Assembly (NCBI GenBank): GCA_017622085.1
Contig: JAGARU010000098.1
Coordinates: forward strand, 1-64,000
DNA from: Clostridia bacterium
GTDB lineage: Bacteria; Bacillota; Clostridia; Oscillospirales; CAG-272
Length of the DNA: 64,000 nt
Direction of reading: 5' to 3'
This document shows positions 33,300 through 41,272 of the stretch, piece by piece. Every line of letters starts with the position of its first letter. Position 1 is the first letter of the stretch. A model generated the notes under the pieces. It searched no databases, was not told where the DNA came from, and saw nothing but the letters and a program-made list of their open reading frames with translations. The position numbers and the translations under genes are program-made.

Positions 33300-34217
33300 T
33301 TACGGAAGAGTGTGGGATGCGCTGCGGTAAATGGCGTACCATTCCTCACGGGAGATGGTTACGTTCGCGGCATCGGCGATTTCACGGATACGGTCGGGGT
33401 TCATGGTGCCGACAATGGGTTGCATTTTGGCGGGGTGGCGCAGGATCCACGCAATAACCGCTCCGGTGGGCGTAATGCCGTGGGCATCGGCCACCTCTTC
33501 AAGAGCTCGGTTCAGCTGGGCATACCGCTCGTCACCGAGAAAGACGCCGCCGAAGAATCCGTGCTGGAAGGGTGACCAGGGCTGAATGGTAATTCCGTGC
33601 AGGCGGCAATAATCCAGCACGCCGCCATCCCGGTCAACGGCACCGTCAAAGGCGGTGTTTACGTTGATGCCACGGTCGATCATGGTGGAGTTTGTGGGGC
33701 TGAACTGAAGCTGATTGAAGAGGATGGGGAAGGGGCATTCCCTGCGCAAAAGCTCAATTTGGTCGGGGTTGTGGTTGGATACGCCAAAATGCTTGACCTT
33801 GCCGTCGCGATGGAGCTTTTCAAAGGCCCGCGCCATCTCCTCCGGCTCCGCCAGAGCATCCGGACGGTGGATCAGAAGCACGTCCAGACAGTCCACGCCC
33901 AGACGGGCAAGAGAGCCCTCGGCAGACGCCACAATGTGCTCGTAGGAAGAATCGTAGCGTCCGTTACGGATACCGCATTTGCTTTGCAAAATCATCCCGT
34001 CGCGCAGGGAAGGGTTGGCCTTCAGAACCTGCCCGAACAGCTCCTCGCAGGCGCCGCCTCCGTAAATGTCCGCATGGTCAAAAAACTGGATGCCGTGCTC
34101 GAAAGCCGTCTTTATAATCCGGTCGGCCTCAGCCGGGCTTTTGCCGCCAAGACGCATGCAACCCAGCGCCACGGCAGAGACGGAAAGTGCTCCGTCGGCA
34201 AGAGAATAATGTTTCAT
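33300..34217 (-). CDS. Aldo/keto reductase
   Basis: This 305-residue protein starts at ATG 34217 with GGAGA six bases upstream; a TTG at 34223 would leave no spacing. The barrel carries the catalytic set FFDHADIYGGG (Asp, Tyr) and a Lys in ILQSKCGI, with HFGVSNHNPDQIELL near the cofactor side and a C-terminal NADPH-binding segment PIVGTMNPDRI. It resembles the YdhF branch. It reduces aldehydes or ketones with NADPH, here perhaps a sugar released by the neighbouring glycosidases (inference). It is the first gene of a two-gene operon with the GH123-like enzyme. Confidence 0.9.
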   Translation of the reverse strand: MKHYSLADGALSVSAVALGCMRLGGKSPAEADRIIKTAFEHGIQFFDHADIYGGGACEELFGQVLKANPSLRDGMILQSKCGIRNGRYDSSYEHIVASAEGSLARLGVDCLDVLLIHRPDALAEPEEMARAFEKLHRDGKVKHFGVSNHNPDQIELLRRECPFPILFNQLQFSPTNSTMIDRGINVNTAFDGAVDRDGGVLDYCRLHGITIQPWSPFQHGFFGGVFLGDERYAQLNRALEEVADAHGITPTGAVIAWILRHPAKMQPIVGTMNPDRIREIADAANVTISREEWYAIYRSASHTLP

Positions 34218-34246
34218 GTCCAATCTCCTTTTCGTGCATTTTCCTT

Positions 34247-34275
34247 ATCGTACCACGGTTTTGAAGGACCGTCAA
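34247..34275 (-). promoter_or_regulatory. Promoter of the AKR/GH123-like operon
   Basis: On the minus strand TTGACG (34275-34270) and TACGAT (34252-34247) have a 17-base spacer. Confidence 0.72.
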
Positions 34276-34313
34276 TAGAAAGCAGAAATATTTTGCACGA
34301 TTTTGCAGATGGG

Positions 34314-34344
34314 ATATTGACTTTTTTTGTCAATATGGTATAGT
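34314..34344 (+). promoter_or_regulatory. GH42 promoter with overlapping inverted-repeat operator
   Basis: TTGACT (34317-34322) and TATAGT (34339-34344) are spaced by 16 bases. A perfect inverted repeat ATATTGAC-N7-GTCAATAT (34314-34336) covers the -35 and the spacer, a position suited to repressor binding. Confidence 0.68.
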
Positions 34345-34381
34345 GGAGTCAAGATTCCAATAAAAAGCAGGGGGATTTTTC

Positions 34382-35992
34382 ATGAAATTTGCAGTTGCTT
34401 ACAACGCGGAATACTACGATCCGTCCACGTGGGATCGGGACCTTGCCTTGATCCGGGATGCGGGAATTCAGCGCATCCGATTTGCTGAGTTTGCATGGGC
34501 CATGATGGAGCCGGAGGAAGGAACGTTCGATTTCTCCGTAATTGAGGCAATTGTAGAAAAAGCCGCCTCCTACGGACTGGAAAGCATCCTGTGCACACCC
34601 ACCGCTTGTCCGCCCATCTGGCTCAGCGAGGGCTATCCCATTTATCCGGAAAGCATCGACGGGCACATCAGTTCCCCGGGCTCCCGCCAGCAACGCTGCT
34701 ACAGCTCGAAGGACTATCTTCGCTTCTCCTACCGGATCGTCGAGGAGATGGCCAAGCATTTTGCCGGCAATCCTCACGTTGTGGCATGGCAGATCGATAA
34801 CGAGCTTTGCGGCGAGATGAAAAAGTGCTACTGCCCCCGTTGCCGCGAGAATTTTGGCAAATGGCTAAAAGAAAAATACGGCACCATCGACGAGCTGAAC
34901 CGCCGCTGGGGTACCCAGTTCTGGTCGCAGACCTATCAGCGCTTTGAGCAGGTTCCCACGCCCAAGCATTTTGCCAGCGACCTGTCCCTCTGGCATAACC
35001 CGGCCATCAATCTGGACTTTGTTCGCTTCTCCTCGGATAACATCATCCGTTTTTCCAATACTCAGTACGAGATCATCCGCAAGTATACAAACGTGCCCAT
35101 CACCACCAACACCGACGATTTCTATTTCGGCGATACGCTGAATCTGTATAAGCTCTTTGAGCGCTTGGATATTGCCGGTATCGACGTGTACACCGGAGAT
35201 CCCGTCAAAACCGGCTTCTATTCCGATTTTATGCGTAGCGTTAAGCCGAACCTGCCCAAATTCTGGTTTCTTGAGTTTACCGATCATCCGGCCGACCCGG
35301 TGGAACTGTTCCGCGTAGCCGAGCAAAAGGGCTCCGAGTGGATGGAGATTTATAAGTTCCGTCCCTATCCTTGGGGTCAGGAGCAGTCCGAGGAGGCTAT
35401 GATTAACCGCTTCGGACGCCCCACGGTGGGCTATCATGCCGTTCAGGACTACGTCCGTGCGGACCGCAAGATTCCCGTAGAGACACCCACTGCCGCCTTG
35501 GTCTACGATTTTGACTGCTCCTGGGCCTATCACGCCAAGAGCATGCTCTTCCCCAACGATTTTGGCCCCAAGGGCAGCGCGTTGACCTACCCCAACTATT
35601 TGGAGCATAACGTATATCCCGGTATGTATCCTCATTTTAAGACAATTGCCTTTGTAGAGGATGCTTCCGATTTCACCCCCTATAAGCTGCTGGTGGCCCC
35701 CCGTCACATCGTGTGGACGAAAGCCTTTGAAGCATCCGTTTTGGCGTTTGTGGAAAATGGCGGAACCTTCCTGTGTGATACGGACATCTTCAAAAAGAAT
35801 GCAGATAACGCGTATCTGGAAGCCCAGCCCAAGCTTCTCACCGAGGTGTTTGGCCTTGCCCCCGATCTGCCTGTGGAGGATGGCGACTTCGCTACCCCGA
35901 AGGAGGTCACCTACGGCCGCGGCCGTGCCGTAATGGTCAGCCGTAACCTGACGGCAGAGGACTGGAACACTCTGATCGAAACCTACAAATAA
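34382..35992 (+). CDS. GH42-family beta-galactosidase-like enzyme lacking the C-terminal domain
   Basis: This 536-residue protein has a TIM barrel with the acid/base in WQIDNELCGE (Glu141) and a probable nucleophile Glu in FWFLEFTDHP near residue 298. Cys106, Cys149, Cys151 and Cys154 (KKCYCPRCRENF) match the structural zinc site of GH42 enzymes. A trimerisation-type domain follows (about 370-520, LLVAPRHIVWTKAFEASVL). GH42 proteins usually have 640-690 residues; here the small C-terminal beta domain is missing. No signal peptide is present, so the substrate is probably an imported galactoside. It has a GGGGGA ribosome site and an apparent operator in its promoter. Confidence 0.88.
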   Translation: MKFAVAYNAEYYDPSTWDRDLALIRDAGIQRIRFAEFAWAMMEPEEGTFDFSVIEAIVEKAASYGLESILCTPTACPPIWLSEGYPIYPESIDGHISSPGSRQQRCYSSKDYLRFSYRIVEEMAKHFAGNPHVVAWQIDNELCGEMKKCYCPRCRENFGKWLKEKYGTIDELNRRWGTQFWSQTYQRFEQVPTPKHFASDLSLWHNPAINLDFVRFSSDNIIRFSNTQYEIIRKYTNVPITTNTDDFYFGDTLNLYKLFERLDIAGIDVYTGDPVKTGFYSDFMRSVKPNLPKFWFLEFTDHPADPVELFRVAEQKGSEWMEIYKFRPYPWGQEQSEEAMINRFGRPTVGYHAVQDYVRADRKIPVETPTAALVYDFDCSWAYHAKSMLFPNDFGPKGSALTYPNYLEHNVYPGMYPHFKTIAFVEDASDFTPYKLLVAPRHIVWTKAFEASVLAFVENGGTFLCDTDIFKKNADNAYLEAQPKLLTEVFGLAPDLPVEDGDFATPKEVTYGRGRAVMVSRNLTAEDWNTLIETYK

Positions 35993-36004
35993 TAAAAGGA
36001 GAAA

Positions 36005-36030
36005 GGATCGGCGCCTTCGGGTGCCGATCC
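36005..36030 (+). terminator. UUCG-tetraloop hairpin between GH42 and the next gene
   Basis: GGATCGGCGCC pairs with GGTGCCGATCC (36005-36015 with 36020-36030) around a TTCG loop. It is followed by only a short T-poor tail and ends 12 bases before the next start codon, so it may act as a terminator or an mRNA stabiliser. Confidence 0.65.
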
Positions 36031-36042
36031 CTTCGTTGTCAT

Positions 36043-37077
36043 ATGTACACAAGACAGACGGAAGAAAACTATGCCCTCTGCAATTCAGATGGCAAGATTT
36101 TATACGTAACTCCCGATATGCTGGGGCGGATCCACCGCCCCTTGGACGGCGCGAACCTGAAGGATTTCCTGGATCCCTTGGATCAGACCCGCCTTGAGAC
36201 CTTCCTCATGGGCTATGATTCTCATATCACCTTTACCGTCCATGGCATCCGAGGCCTTGGCGCAGTTACGGTGGAGCGGGCAGGGGAACGGGTTGGGCTG
36301 ATGCTCCGTTGCTATTTTGCCTGCCGCCAGGGAGATTTAGCGCCGGAGACCCGTGGCATTCGTCCGGAGCTTTTCCGTGCGGCCAAGCGTGATTTAGCCT
36401 CCGCCCGGTCTGCCGCCACGGCACTTCTCACGGCCGATTCCACCGACGAAAAGCAGCTTGGCGCCGCTATGGATGCCATGTACCGGAGCAGTATGCTCCT
36501 TCTTCTTACCAGTGAATTCTTCTTCGGCCACAGCGAGGATAAGCAGATGCGCTATATGCGCCCCTTCCTTGAGACCGTCACCGGATGCGTTAGTCGCTGG
36601 GTGCGTCAGGTGGATATCGACATCCGCCTAACTTGCCCGGATAACCTGCCGGTATGCTATGAGGATAGCTCTTTCGCCATGCTCCTGATGGCATATCTTT
36701 CCATACTGAACGACATCTCGGTTACTCATACCGTGGAGGTGCAGGCCCGTGCCACCCTGAACGGCGCTTACCTGACCCTGCGGACGGAGAGCGGGCTCCC
36801 GATGCCGGACTTTGACCTCCGACCCATCGGACACGTGATCCCACACCTGCCGGCTGAGCTGCAGATGCGTATGCACCTTTGCGACGTGGTTGGCACGACC
36901 TACGGCTATACCACTACTTGCGCCAACAAGGACGGTATTTTTGTTTTTGAGGTGGATATGCCCCACGTCCGTCGCGGCCTCCAGTACCTCAAGGCCGATC
37001 CCTTTGCCAATTGGGATACGGAGGGCCTGTGTCGCACCTATTTCTCTTATCTGTTCTCCGGCGAGGATCCACGGTAA
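36043..37077 (+). CDS. Unknown protein, possibly related to a degenerate histidine kinase core
   Basis: This 344-residue protein has no clear family match. The N-terminal part (1-90) could be a PAS-like fold (LCNSDGKILYVTPDMLGRI). A central helical part (about 105-185) and a C-terminal part (190-335: IRLTCPDNLPVCYEDSSFAM, AYLSILNDISVTHTVEVQAR) recall the helix plus GHKL ATPase order of histidine kinases, but a phospho-accepting His box and Gly boxes are not convincing. The start ATG 36043 has no obvious ribosome site and lies right behind a hairpin. Its 3' end overlaps the convergent gene at 37047 by 31 bases. Function is unknown. Confidence 0.6.
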   Translation: MYTRQTEENYALCNSDGKILYVTPDMLGRIHRPLDGANLKDFLDPLDQTRLETFLMGYDSHITFTVHGIRGLGAVTVERAGERVGLMLRCYFACRQGDLAPETRGIRPELFRAAKRDLASARSAATALLTADSTDEKQLGAAMDAMYRSSMLLLLTSEFFFGHSEDKQMRYMRPFLETVTGCVSRWVRQVDIDIRLTCPDNLPVCYEDSSFAMLLMAYLSILNDISVTHTVEVQARATLNGAYLTLRTESGLPMPDFDLRPIGHVIPHLPAELQMRMHLCDVVGTTYGYTTTCANKDGIFVFEVDMPHVRRGLQYLKADPFANWDTEGLCRTYFSYLFSGEDPR

Positions 37078-37520
37078 GATAATAAAAGCGCCAATAGCGC
37101 GGGCAGATCGCTTTCCTCGTTTGGCTCCCCGGACAGGAGCAGAATCAAGCCGATCAGAAGCAGATCCCCCATCCCCAAGCCTCCAAGCACACTTCGCGTG
37201 CCGCCGGACAATTCCTGGGAGGTGTTTTCCAGATTTTCTACAGTTGTCTCTTTTTCGGCTTCAGCCGGTGAATCCGGCTCTTCTGTGCGCAAAATTTCCG
37301 TCTCCGGCTCAAATGCGTCCTCCGCTCTTTGCTCACTGCGGGGAGGCTCAACGGGCGGAGAGTGGCGCGTGGGTGCCGGGATATCCGGCGCGGCCGTTGC
37401 CGTGTGTACCCGCGTTGGCGGCTCCTTTATGGGACGAAAGCGGCTTCCCCCATACCGTTCCGGCAGGGTAAAGGGATATTCCCGACCGTCTACGGTGTTT
37501 TTCGTGTTTCGACTGTACAT
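37047..37520 (-). CDS. Unknown protein with Pro/Glu-rich linker and hydrophobic C-terminus
   Basis: This 157-residue protein starts at ATG 37520 with GGAGG four bases upstream. The N-terminal 40 residues (YPFTLPERYGGSRFRPIKEP) are ordered-looking and basic. Residues 40-110 are Pro, Glu and Ser rich and probably flexible. The C-terminal stretch LLLIGLILLLSG, an acidic turn (EPNEESD) and LPALLALLLSY would form two short hydrophobic helices. This acidic-turn hairpin recurs in small unknown proteins of Clostridia, some thought to be spore-associated, which is only a guess here. It is the last gene of a three-gene minus-strand operon. Confidence 0.7.
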   Translation of the reverse strand: MYSRNTKNTVDGREYPFTLPERYGGSRFRPIKEPPTRVHTATAAPDIPAPTRHSPPVEPPRSEQRAEDAFEPETEILRTEEPDSPAEAEKETTVENLENTSQELSGGTRSVLGGLGMGDLLLIGLILLLSGEPNEESDLPALLALLLSYRGSSPENR

Positions 37521-37528
37521 GGCGCCTC

Positions 37529-38020
37529 CTATTTCAGCAAGTTCATCCACCCGTCCTTAAGATCCAGCTTGCGCAGGATGGCAAGCAGACGGCGGATTCG
37601 GATTATATTGTCGATAACCTCCCGGCGCTCCCGACTTAAATAAGGGCGCAAGGCAGAAAGCAGAGCCGCGTCTGCATCGGCGTGCCTCCGGTGCCCCGGC
37701 ATCGGTACGGGCAGGTTGGCGGGAATTGCAGACTCACTGCTTTTTCTGTTTTCGACATCTGAAAAAGATTCCTCGGGAACAAGCGCTTTAAGAACGGAGG
37801 ATAGCTCCGGCCCCGGTGCCTTCTCTGCTTCTCCCTCATCCTTGCGCTCTTCCCGATCGGCGGCGGTCTTACCCCCACTCAACACACCGGAAAGGCGGCT
37901 CAGATCCAGTCCGCCCTCCCCGGCGCCGCCCAAAAGCGAAAGCGCCGATTGCATCAGGGCAGGGTTCGCCATTACCGTGTTTAAAAGCGCCCCCAAGCCC
38001 TCCATGTTGTGTTCTGCCAC
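37529..38020 (-). CDS. Unknown helical protein, middle gene of the triad
   Basis: This 163-residue protein is taken from GTG 38020, which has a GAGGTG site; an ATG at 38005 is a possible alternative. Residues 5-45 contain a helix-rich start (MEGLGALLNTVMANPALMQS) and Gly-rich LLGGAGEGG. A charged linker follows, and a conserved-looking C-terminal helix pair spans about 115-163 (ALRPYLSRERREVIDNIIRI). There is no signal peptide or membrane span. It stops nine bases before the next gene of the operon. Similar helical proteins occur in Clostridia without assigned function. Confidence 0.7.
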   Translation of the reverse strand: MAEHNMEGLGALLNTVMANPALMQSALSLLGGAGEGGLDLSRLSGVLSGGKTAADREERKDEGEAEKAPGPELSSVLKALVPEESFSDVENRKSSESAIPANLPVPMPGHRRHADADAALLSALRPYLSRERREVIDNIIRIRRLLAILRKLDLKDGWMNLLK

Positions 38021-38028
38021 GGCACACC

Positions 38029-38253
38029 TCACCCGCCCGCGCGACCCTTGCCCCCGATCAATTCAAGGGCGCGGGTCAGATCCGCCTCCGTCATGGAGGA
38101 TAAAATCGCCCGAAGGCGGGATAAATCCTTGGGGCGTTGCATGGCGGCGATCCCCTTGACCCCGGAGGCGGCGGCAACTGCGCAAATGGTCTGCCACAGG
38201 CGGTCGTCATCCATGGCAAGGAGCAGGTCGATGGTCTTTTTGTCTATTTTCAT
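38029..38253 (-). CDS. Unknown 74-residue helical protein, first gene of the triad
   Basis: This small protein begins MKIDKKTIDLLLAMDDDRLW and consists of several short helices with a Gly-rich tail (LELIGGKGRAGG). An AAAGGA site lies upstream of ATG 38253. Its stop is nine bases from the GTG start of the next gene, so the three genes at 37047-38253 appear cotranscribed. The sequence shows no catalytic motif. It is read divergently from the phosphodiesterase gene at 38316. Function is unknown. Confidence 0.7.
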   Translation of the reverse strand: MKIDKKTIDLLLAMDDDRLWQTICAVAAASGVKGIAAMQRPKDLSRLRAILSSMTEADLTRALELIGGKGRAGG

Positions 38254-38315
38254 CGGTCAACGTTCCTTTCTCAAATTTTTCAGTACCAGTATATGTTCGG
38301 AGGTGATTTTGGTTT

Positions 38316-38816
38316 ATGAAGATCCTCGTTTTTTCGGATTCCCATGCTCACTATAAGGAAATGCGCGACGCCATTGCCCGCCACGCCGCCACCACAGACG
38401 CCGTGTTCTTCCTCGGAGACGGCTATCGGGATTTTGTCCGCGTGCGCGACGAGTTTTCTACAATTGCCTTTTACGGTGTTCTTGGCAATTGCGACTTCGG
38501 CGTTATGGGCGAACCCATGGTTTATGAGAGGATTGTTTCCCTCGACGGCTTCCGCTTTCTCCTCATGCACGGCCACCGCTTTCACGTCAAATCCGGCTTA
38601 GAAACGGCAATTGCCTATGCAAAGGCCAAGGAGGCAAACGTTCTCCTGTATGGCCATACCCACCTGCCGGCAGACGACGTGGACGGCGACGTTCGCATCT
38701 TCAATCCCGGTAGCGTGGGCGAGTACGCAAACGGCCGCCGGAGCTATGGCATTCTGCAAACGGTAAAGGGCGTGCTGGTCTGCTCCCATGCCGATCTGTC
38801 CGGGGATAAGATGTGA
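38316..38816 (+). CDS. YfcE-family metallophosphoesterase
   Basis: This 166-residue cytoplasmic protein has the phosphoesterase metal-ligand motifs FSDSHAHYKEM, FLGDGYRD, LGNCDFG, MHGHRF and GHTHLP, in the order of the YfcE/MJ0936 family. These enzymes hydrolyse phosphodiesters in vitro; the natural substrate is not known. ATG 38316 has a strong GGAGGTGAT site. FNPGSVGEYANGRRSYGIL is the conserved C-terminal segment. It is divergent from the three unknown genes and not obviously part of a larger operon. Confidence 0.92.
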   Translation: MKILVFSDSHAHYKEMRDAIARHAATTDAVFFLGDGYRDFVRVRDEFSTIAFYGVLGNCDFGVMGEPMVYERIVSLDGFRFLLMHGHRFHVKSGLETAIAYAKAKEANVLLYGHTHLPADDVDGDVRIFNPGSVGEYANGRRSYGILQTVKGVLVCSHADLSGDKM

Positions 38817-38852
38817 ACAAAATGTTAAATGAGGGGAAAACCTGATTGACTC

Positions 38853-38881
38853 TTGAAAAAACAGAAAAAGAATGGTATCAT
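38853..38881 (+). promoter_or_regulatory. Promoter of the oxidoreductase/isomerase operon
   Basis: TTGAAA (38853-38858) and TATCAT (38876-38881) have a 17-base spacer. It is followed by an AT-rich leader and an AGGAAAGGG site. Confidence 0.72.
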
Positions 38882-38948
38882 ATAAGGTGGTAAAACCCCA
38901 AAAATAATTGAAAAATTTTAAAAAATATATAGGAAAGGGTTTAAAATT

Positions 38949-40037
38949 ATGGAAAAAACGGTAAGAATCGGTATTATCGGATGCGGTGGCATTGCTGGAT
39001 CTAAGCATATGCCCTCTCTCAAGAAGCTGCCTAACGTAGAGATGGTAGCCTTCTGTGACATCATCCTTGAAAGAGCCGAGAATGCAAAGGCAAAATTCGG
39101 TACGGCAGATGCAAAGGTATATGAGGACTACAAGGAGCTCCTGAAGGACGAGACCATCGACGTAGTTCACGTATGTACCCCCAACCGTAGCCACAGCTTC
39201 ATCACCGTGGACGCACTTGAGGCCGGCAAGCACGTTATGTGCGAAAAGCCCATGGCCATCAACGCAGAGGAAGCAAAGAAGATGCTGGATGCCGCTGAGC
39301 GCACCGGCAAGCTCCTTACCATCGGTTACCAGAACCGTCAGAGAAAGGATGCAAAATATCTGAAGGCCGAGGCCGATGACGGTGTATTCGGCGATATCTA
39401 CTACGCAAAGGCAACGGCTCTTCGCCGCCGCGCCGTTCCCACCTGGGGCGTATTCATCAACGAGTATGAGCAGGGTGGCGGTCCCTTGATCGACATCGGA
39501 ACCCACGCTCTTGACCTTACCCTGTGGACCATGAACAACTACAAGCCCAAGTACTGTGTAGGTACCACCTACCACAAGCTGAACCAGCAGACCGAGACTG
39601 CAAACGTATTCGGCGACTGGAAGCCCGAGGAGTTCACCGTTGAGGATAGCGCCTTCGGCTTCATCGTAATGGAAAACGGTGCAACCATCGTGCTGGAGTC
39701 CTCCTGGGCCATCAACATGACCGAGACCAAGGAAGCCTGCACCACCATCTGCGGCACCAAAGCCGGCGCCAGAATGTTCGATCAGGGCGTTCTTGAAATC
39801 AATGGCGTTAAGCACGGCAATATGTACGAGACCCGTCCCAACCTTGACGGTAAGGGCGTACCCTTCTACGATGCCGGCTCCTACGATCCCGCATACGAGG
39901 AAGCCAAGCAGTGGATCCGTGCCATCACCGACGGCACTCCTATGACCGTTCTTCCTGAGCAGGCCTACACGGTAACCCGCATTCTTGAGGGTATCTACGA
40001 GTCTGCCAAGACCGGCAAGCCCTACTACTTTGAATAA
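38949..40037 (+). CDS. Gfo/Idh/MocA family oxidoreductase
   Basis: This 362-residue protein has an N-terminal Rossmann domain (IGIIGCGGIAGSKHMPS) and the EKP motif in HVMCEKPMAI near residue 99, whose Lys supports catalysis. The C-terminal alpha/beta domain has GPLIDIGTHALDLTLW with the His of the substrate site. NAD(P)-dependent oxidation of sugars, inositols or related polyols is the family role. It is followed 19 bases later by a sugar isomerase/epimerase gene, a common pair for catabolism of an inositol- or keto-sugar-type compound. The high use of GTA and GCA codons hints at strong expression. Confidence 0.93.
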   Translation: MEKTVRIGIIGCGGIAGSKHMPSLKKLPNVEMVAFCDIILERAENAKAKFGTADAKVYEDYKELLKDETIDVVHVCTPNRSHSFITVDALEAGKHVMCEKPMAINAEEAKKMLDAAERTGKLLTIGYQNRQRKDAKYLKAEADDGVFGDIYYAKATALRRRAVPTWGVFINEYEQGGGPLIDIGTHALDLTLWTMNNYKPKYCVGTTYHKLNQQTETANVFGDWKPEEFTVEDSAFGFIVMENGATIVLESSWAINMTETKEACTTICGTKAGARMFDQGVLEINGVKHGNMYETRPNLDGKGVPFYDAGSYDPAYEEAKQWIRAITDGTPMTVLPEQAYTVTRILEGIYESAKTGKPYYFE

Positions 40038-40056
40038 TTGAGAGAGGTAAATCAGT

Positions 40057-41025
40057 ATGAAGTTAAGTGTACTTGCGAACCTTTACGGCTCTAAGCCTCT
40101 GGACGAAGCGCTCTCCATTCTTTCCGGCCTCGGCGTTCACACCATCGAGATCGGTGGCGGCGGATACCCCGGCAAGGATCATTGTAATCCTGCCGAGCTT
40201 TTGGCCGATGAAGCAAAATACAATGAGTTTGTTGCAACTCTGAAGAAGTACGACACCGAGATCTGCGCCATTGCCTGCCACGGTAATGCCGTACATCCGA
40301 ACAAGGAAATCGCCGCTCAGTTTGACGCGGACTTCCGCAACGCCGTTCTTCTGGCGGAAAAGCTGGGTGTTGATACCATCGTAACCTTCTCCGGCTGTCC
40401 CGGCTCCGACCCCGACGCCAAGCTCCCCAGCTGGGTAACCTGCCCCTGGCCCGATGAGTTCCTCACCACCCTTGAATATCAGTGGAACGAGGTTCTGATC
40501 CCCTACTGGAAGGAAGCGGCCGCCTTTGCTAAGGCACACAACGTACCCCACATCGCATTCGAGATGCACCCCGGCTTCTGCGTATACAACGCAGAGACCT
40601 TGCTCAAGCTGAGAGCCGCCGTTGGCGACGTAATCGGCGCCAACCTTGACCCCTCTCACCTGATCTGGCAGGGTGCCGATATCCCCGCTGTTGTACGTGC
40701 CCTTGGCCCTGCCATCTACCACGTACACGCAAAGGATACCAAGATCGATCCCTACAACACCGGTGTAAACGGCGTGTTGGATTGCAAGCACTACGGCGAT
40801 GAAATTCACCGCTCCTGGATCTTCCGTACCGTTGGCTACGGCCACGACGAGAGCTTCTGGCGTGACTTTGTCAGCAACCTCCGCTTGGTTGGCTACGACC
40901 GCGTGCTGAGCATTGAGCACGAGGATAGCCTTATGACCATCGACGAAGGTCTCAGCAAGGCCGTTGAGGTTCTGAACCGTGTCATGATCAAGGAAGAAAA
41001 ACCCTGCGGCATGCGTTGGGCATAA
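40057..41025 (+). CDS. Sugar phosphate isomerase/epimerase (AP endonuclease 2 superfamily)
   Basis: This 322-residue protein is a TIM barrel of the xylose-isomerase-like superfamily: LGVHTIEIGGGGYPGKDHCN, FEMHPGFCVYNAETLLKL (Glu ligand), GANLDPSHLIWQG, YHVHAKDTKID and LSIEHEDSL as metal-binding segments. It would isomerise or epimerise a sugar or sugar acid and act in the cytoplasm. It lies in an operon with the Gfo/Idh/MocA oxidoreductase. The start ATG 40057 has GAGAGG upstream. A hairpin and a terminator follow. The substrate cannot be decided. Confidence 0.92.
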   Translation: MKLSVLANLYGSKPLDEALSILSGLGVHTIEIGGGGYPGKDHCNPAELLADEAKYNEFVATLKKYDTEICAIACHGNAVHPNKEIAAQFDADFRNAVLLAEKLGVDTIVTFSGCPGSDPDAKLPSWVTCPWPDEFLTTLEYQWNEVLIPYWKEAAAFAKAHNVPHIAFEMHPGFCVYNAETLLKLRAAVGDVIGANLDPSHLIWQGADIPAVVRALGPAIYHVHAKDTKIDPYNTGVNGVLDCKHYGDEIHRSWIFRTVGYGHDESFWRDFVSNLRLVGYDRVLSIEHEDSLMTIDEGLSKAVEVLNRVMIKEEKPCGMRWA

Positions 41026-41045
41026 GTAGAACAAGAATAAATACC

Positions 41046-41083
41046 TTGAGGCCCCTTTCTTTGCAAAAAGAAAGGGGCCTCAA
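41046..41083 (+). repeat. 17-bp perfect hairpin downstream of the isomerase gene
   Basis: The arms 41046-41062 and 41067-41083 are perfect complements around a GCAA loop. No T-run follows, so it is not a standard terminator. The stem top CTTT-GCAA-AAAG resembles that of the hairpin at 8527-8562. Confidence 0.8.
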
Positions 41084-41135
41084 ACTCCTCCAAAGAAAGA
41101 AGCAGGAGGAGATCGCATCGTGATCCAGAGCAATA

Positions 41136-41163
41136 AAAACGGGGCAATGCCCCGTTTTTTTAT
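41136..41163 (+). terminator. Rho-independent terminator
   Basis: ACGGGG, a CAAT loop region and CCCCGT are followed by seven T. It is the true end of the oxidoreductase/isomerase operon. Confidence 0.85.
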
Positions 41164-41192
41164 ATCTTGCGGCGCAAAGTTGCAATTGCTAC

Positions 41193-41221
41193 TTGTGTTT
41201 TTCTGTCGAATCGTGTATAAT
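41193..41221 (+). promoter_or_regulatory. Promoter of the GLUG/CxxC surface protein
   Basis: TTGTGT (41193-41198) and TATAAT (41216-41221) have a 17-base spacer. Confidence 0.72.
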
Positions 41222-41272
41222 TGAAATGTTAATATGCGGAGGTATGCCCTCCCACAGAGAATGGAGATCCCA

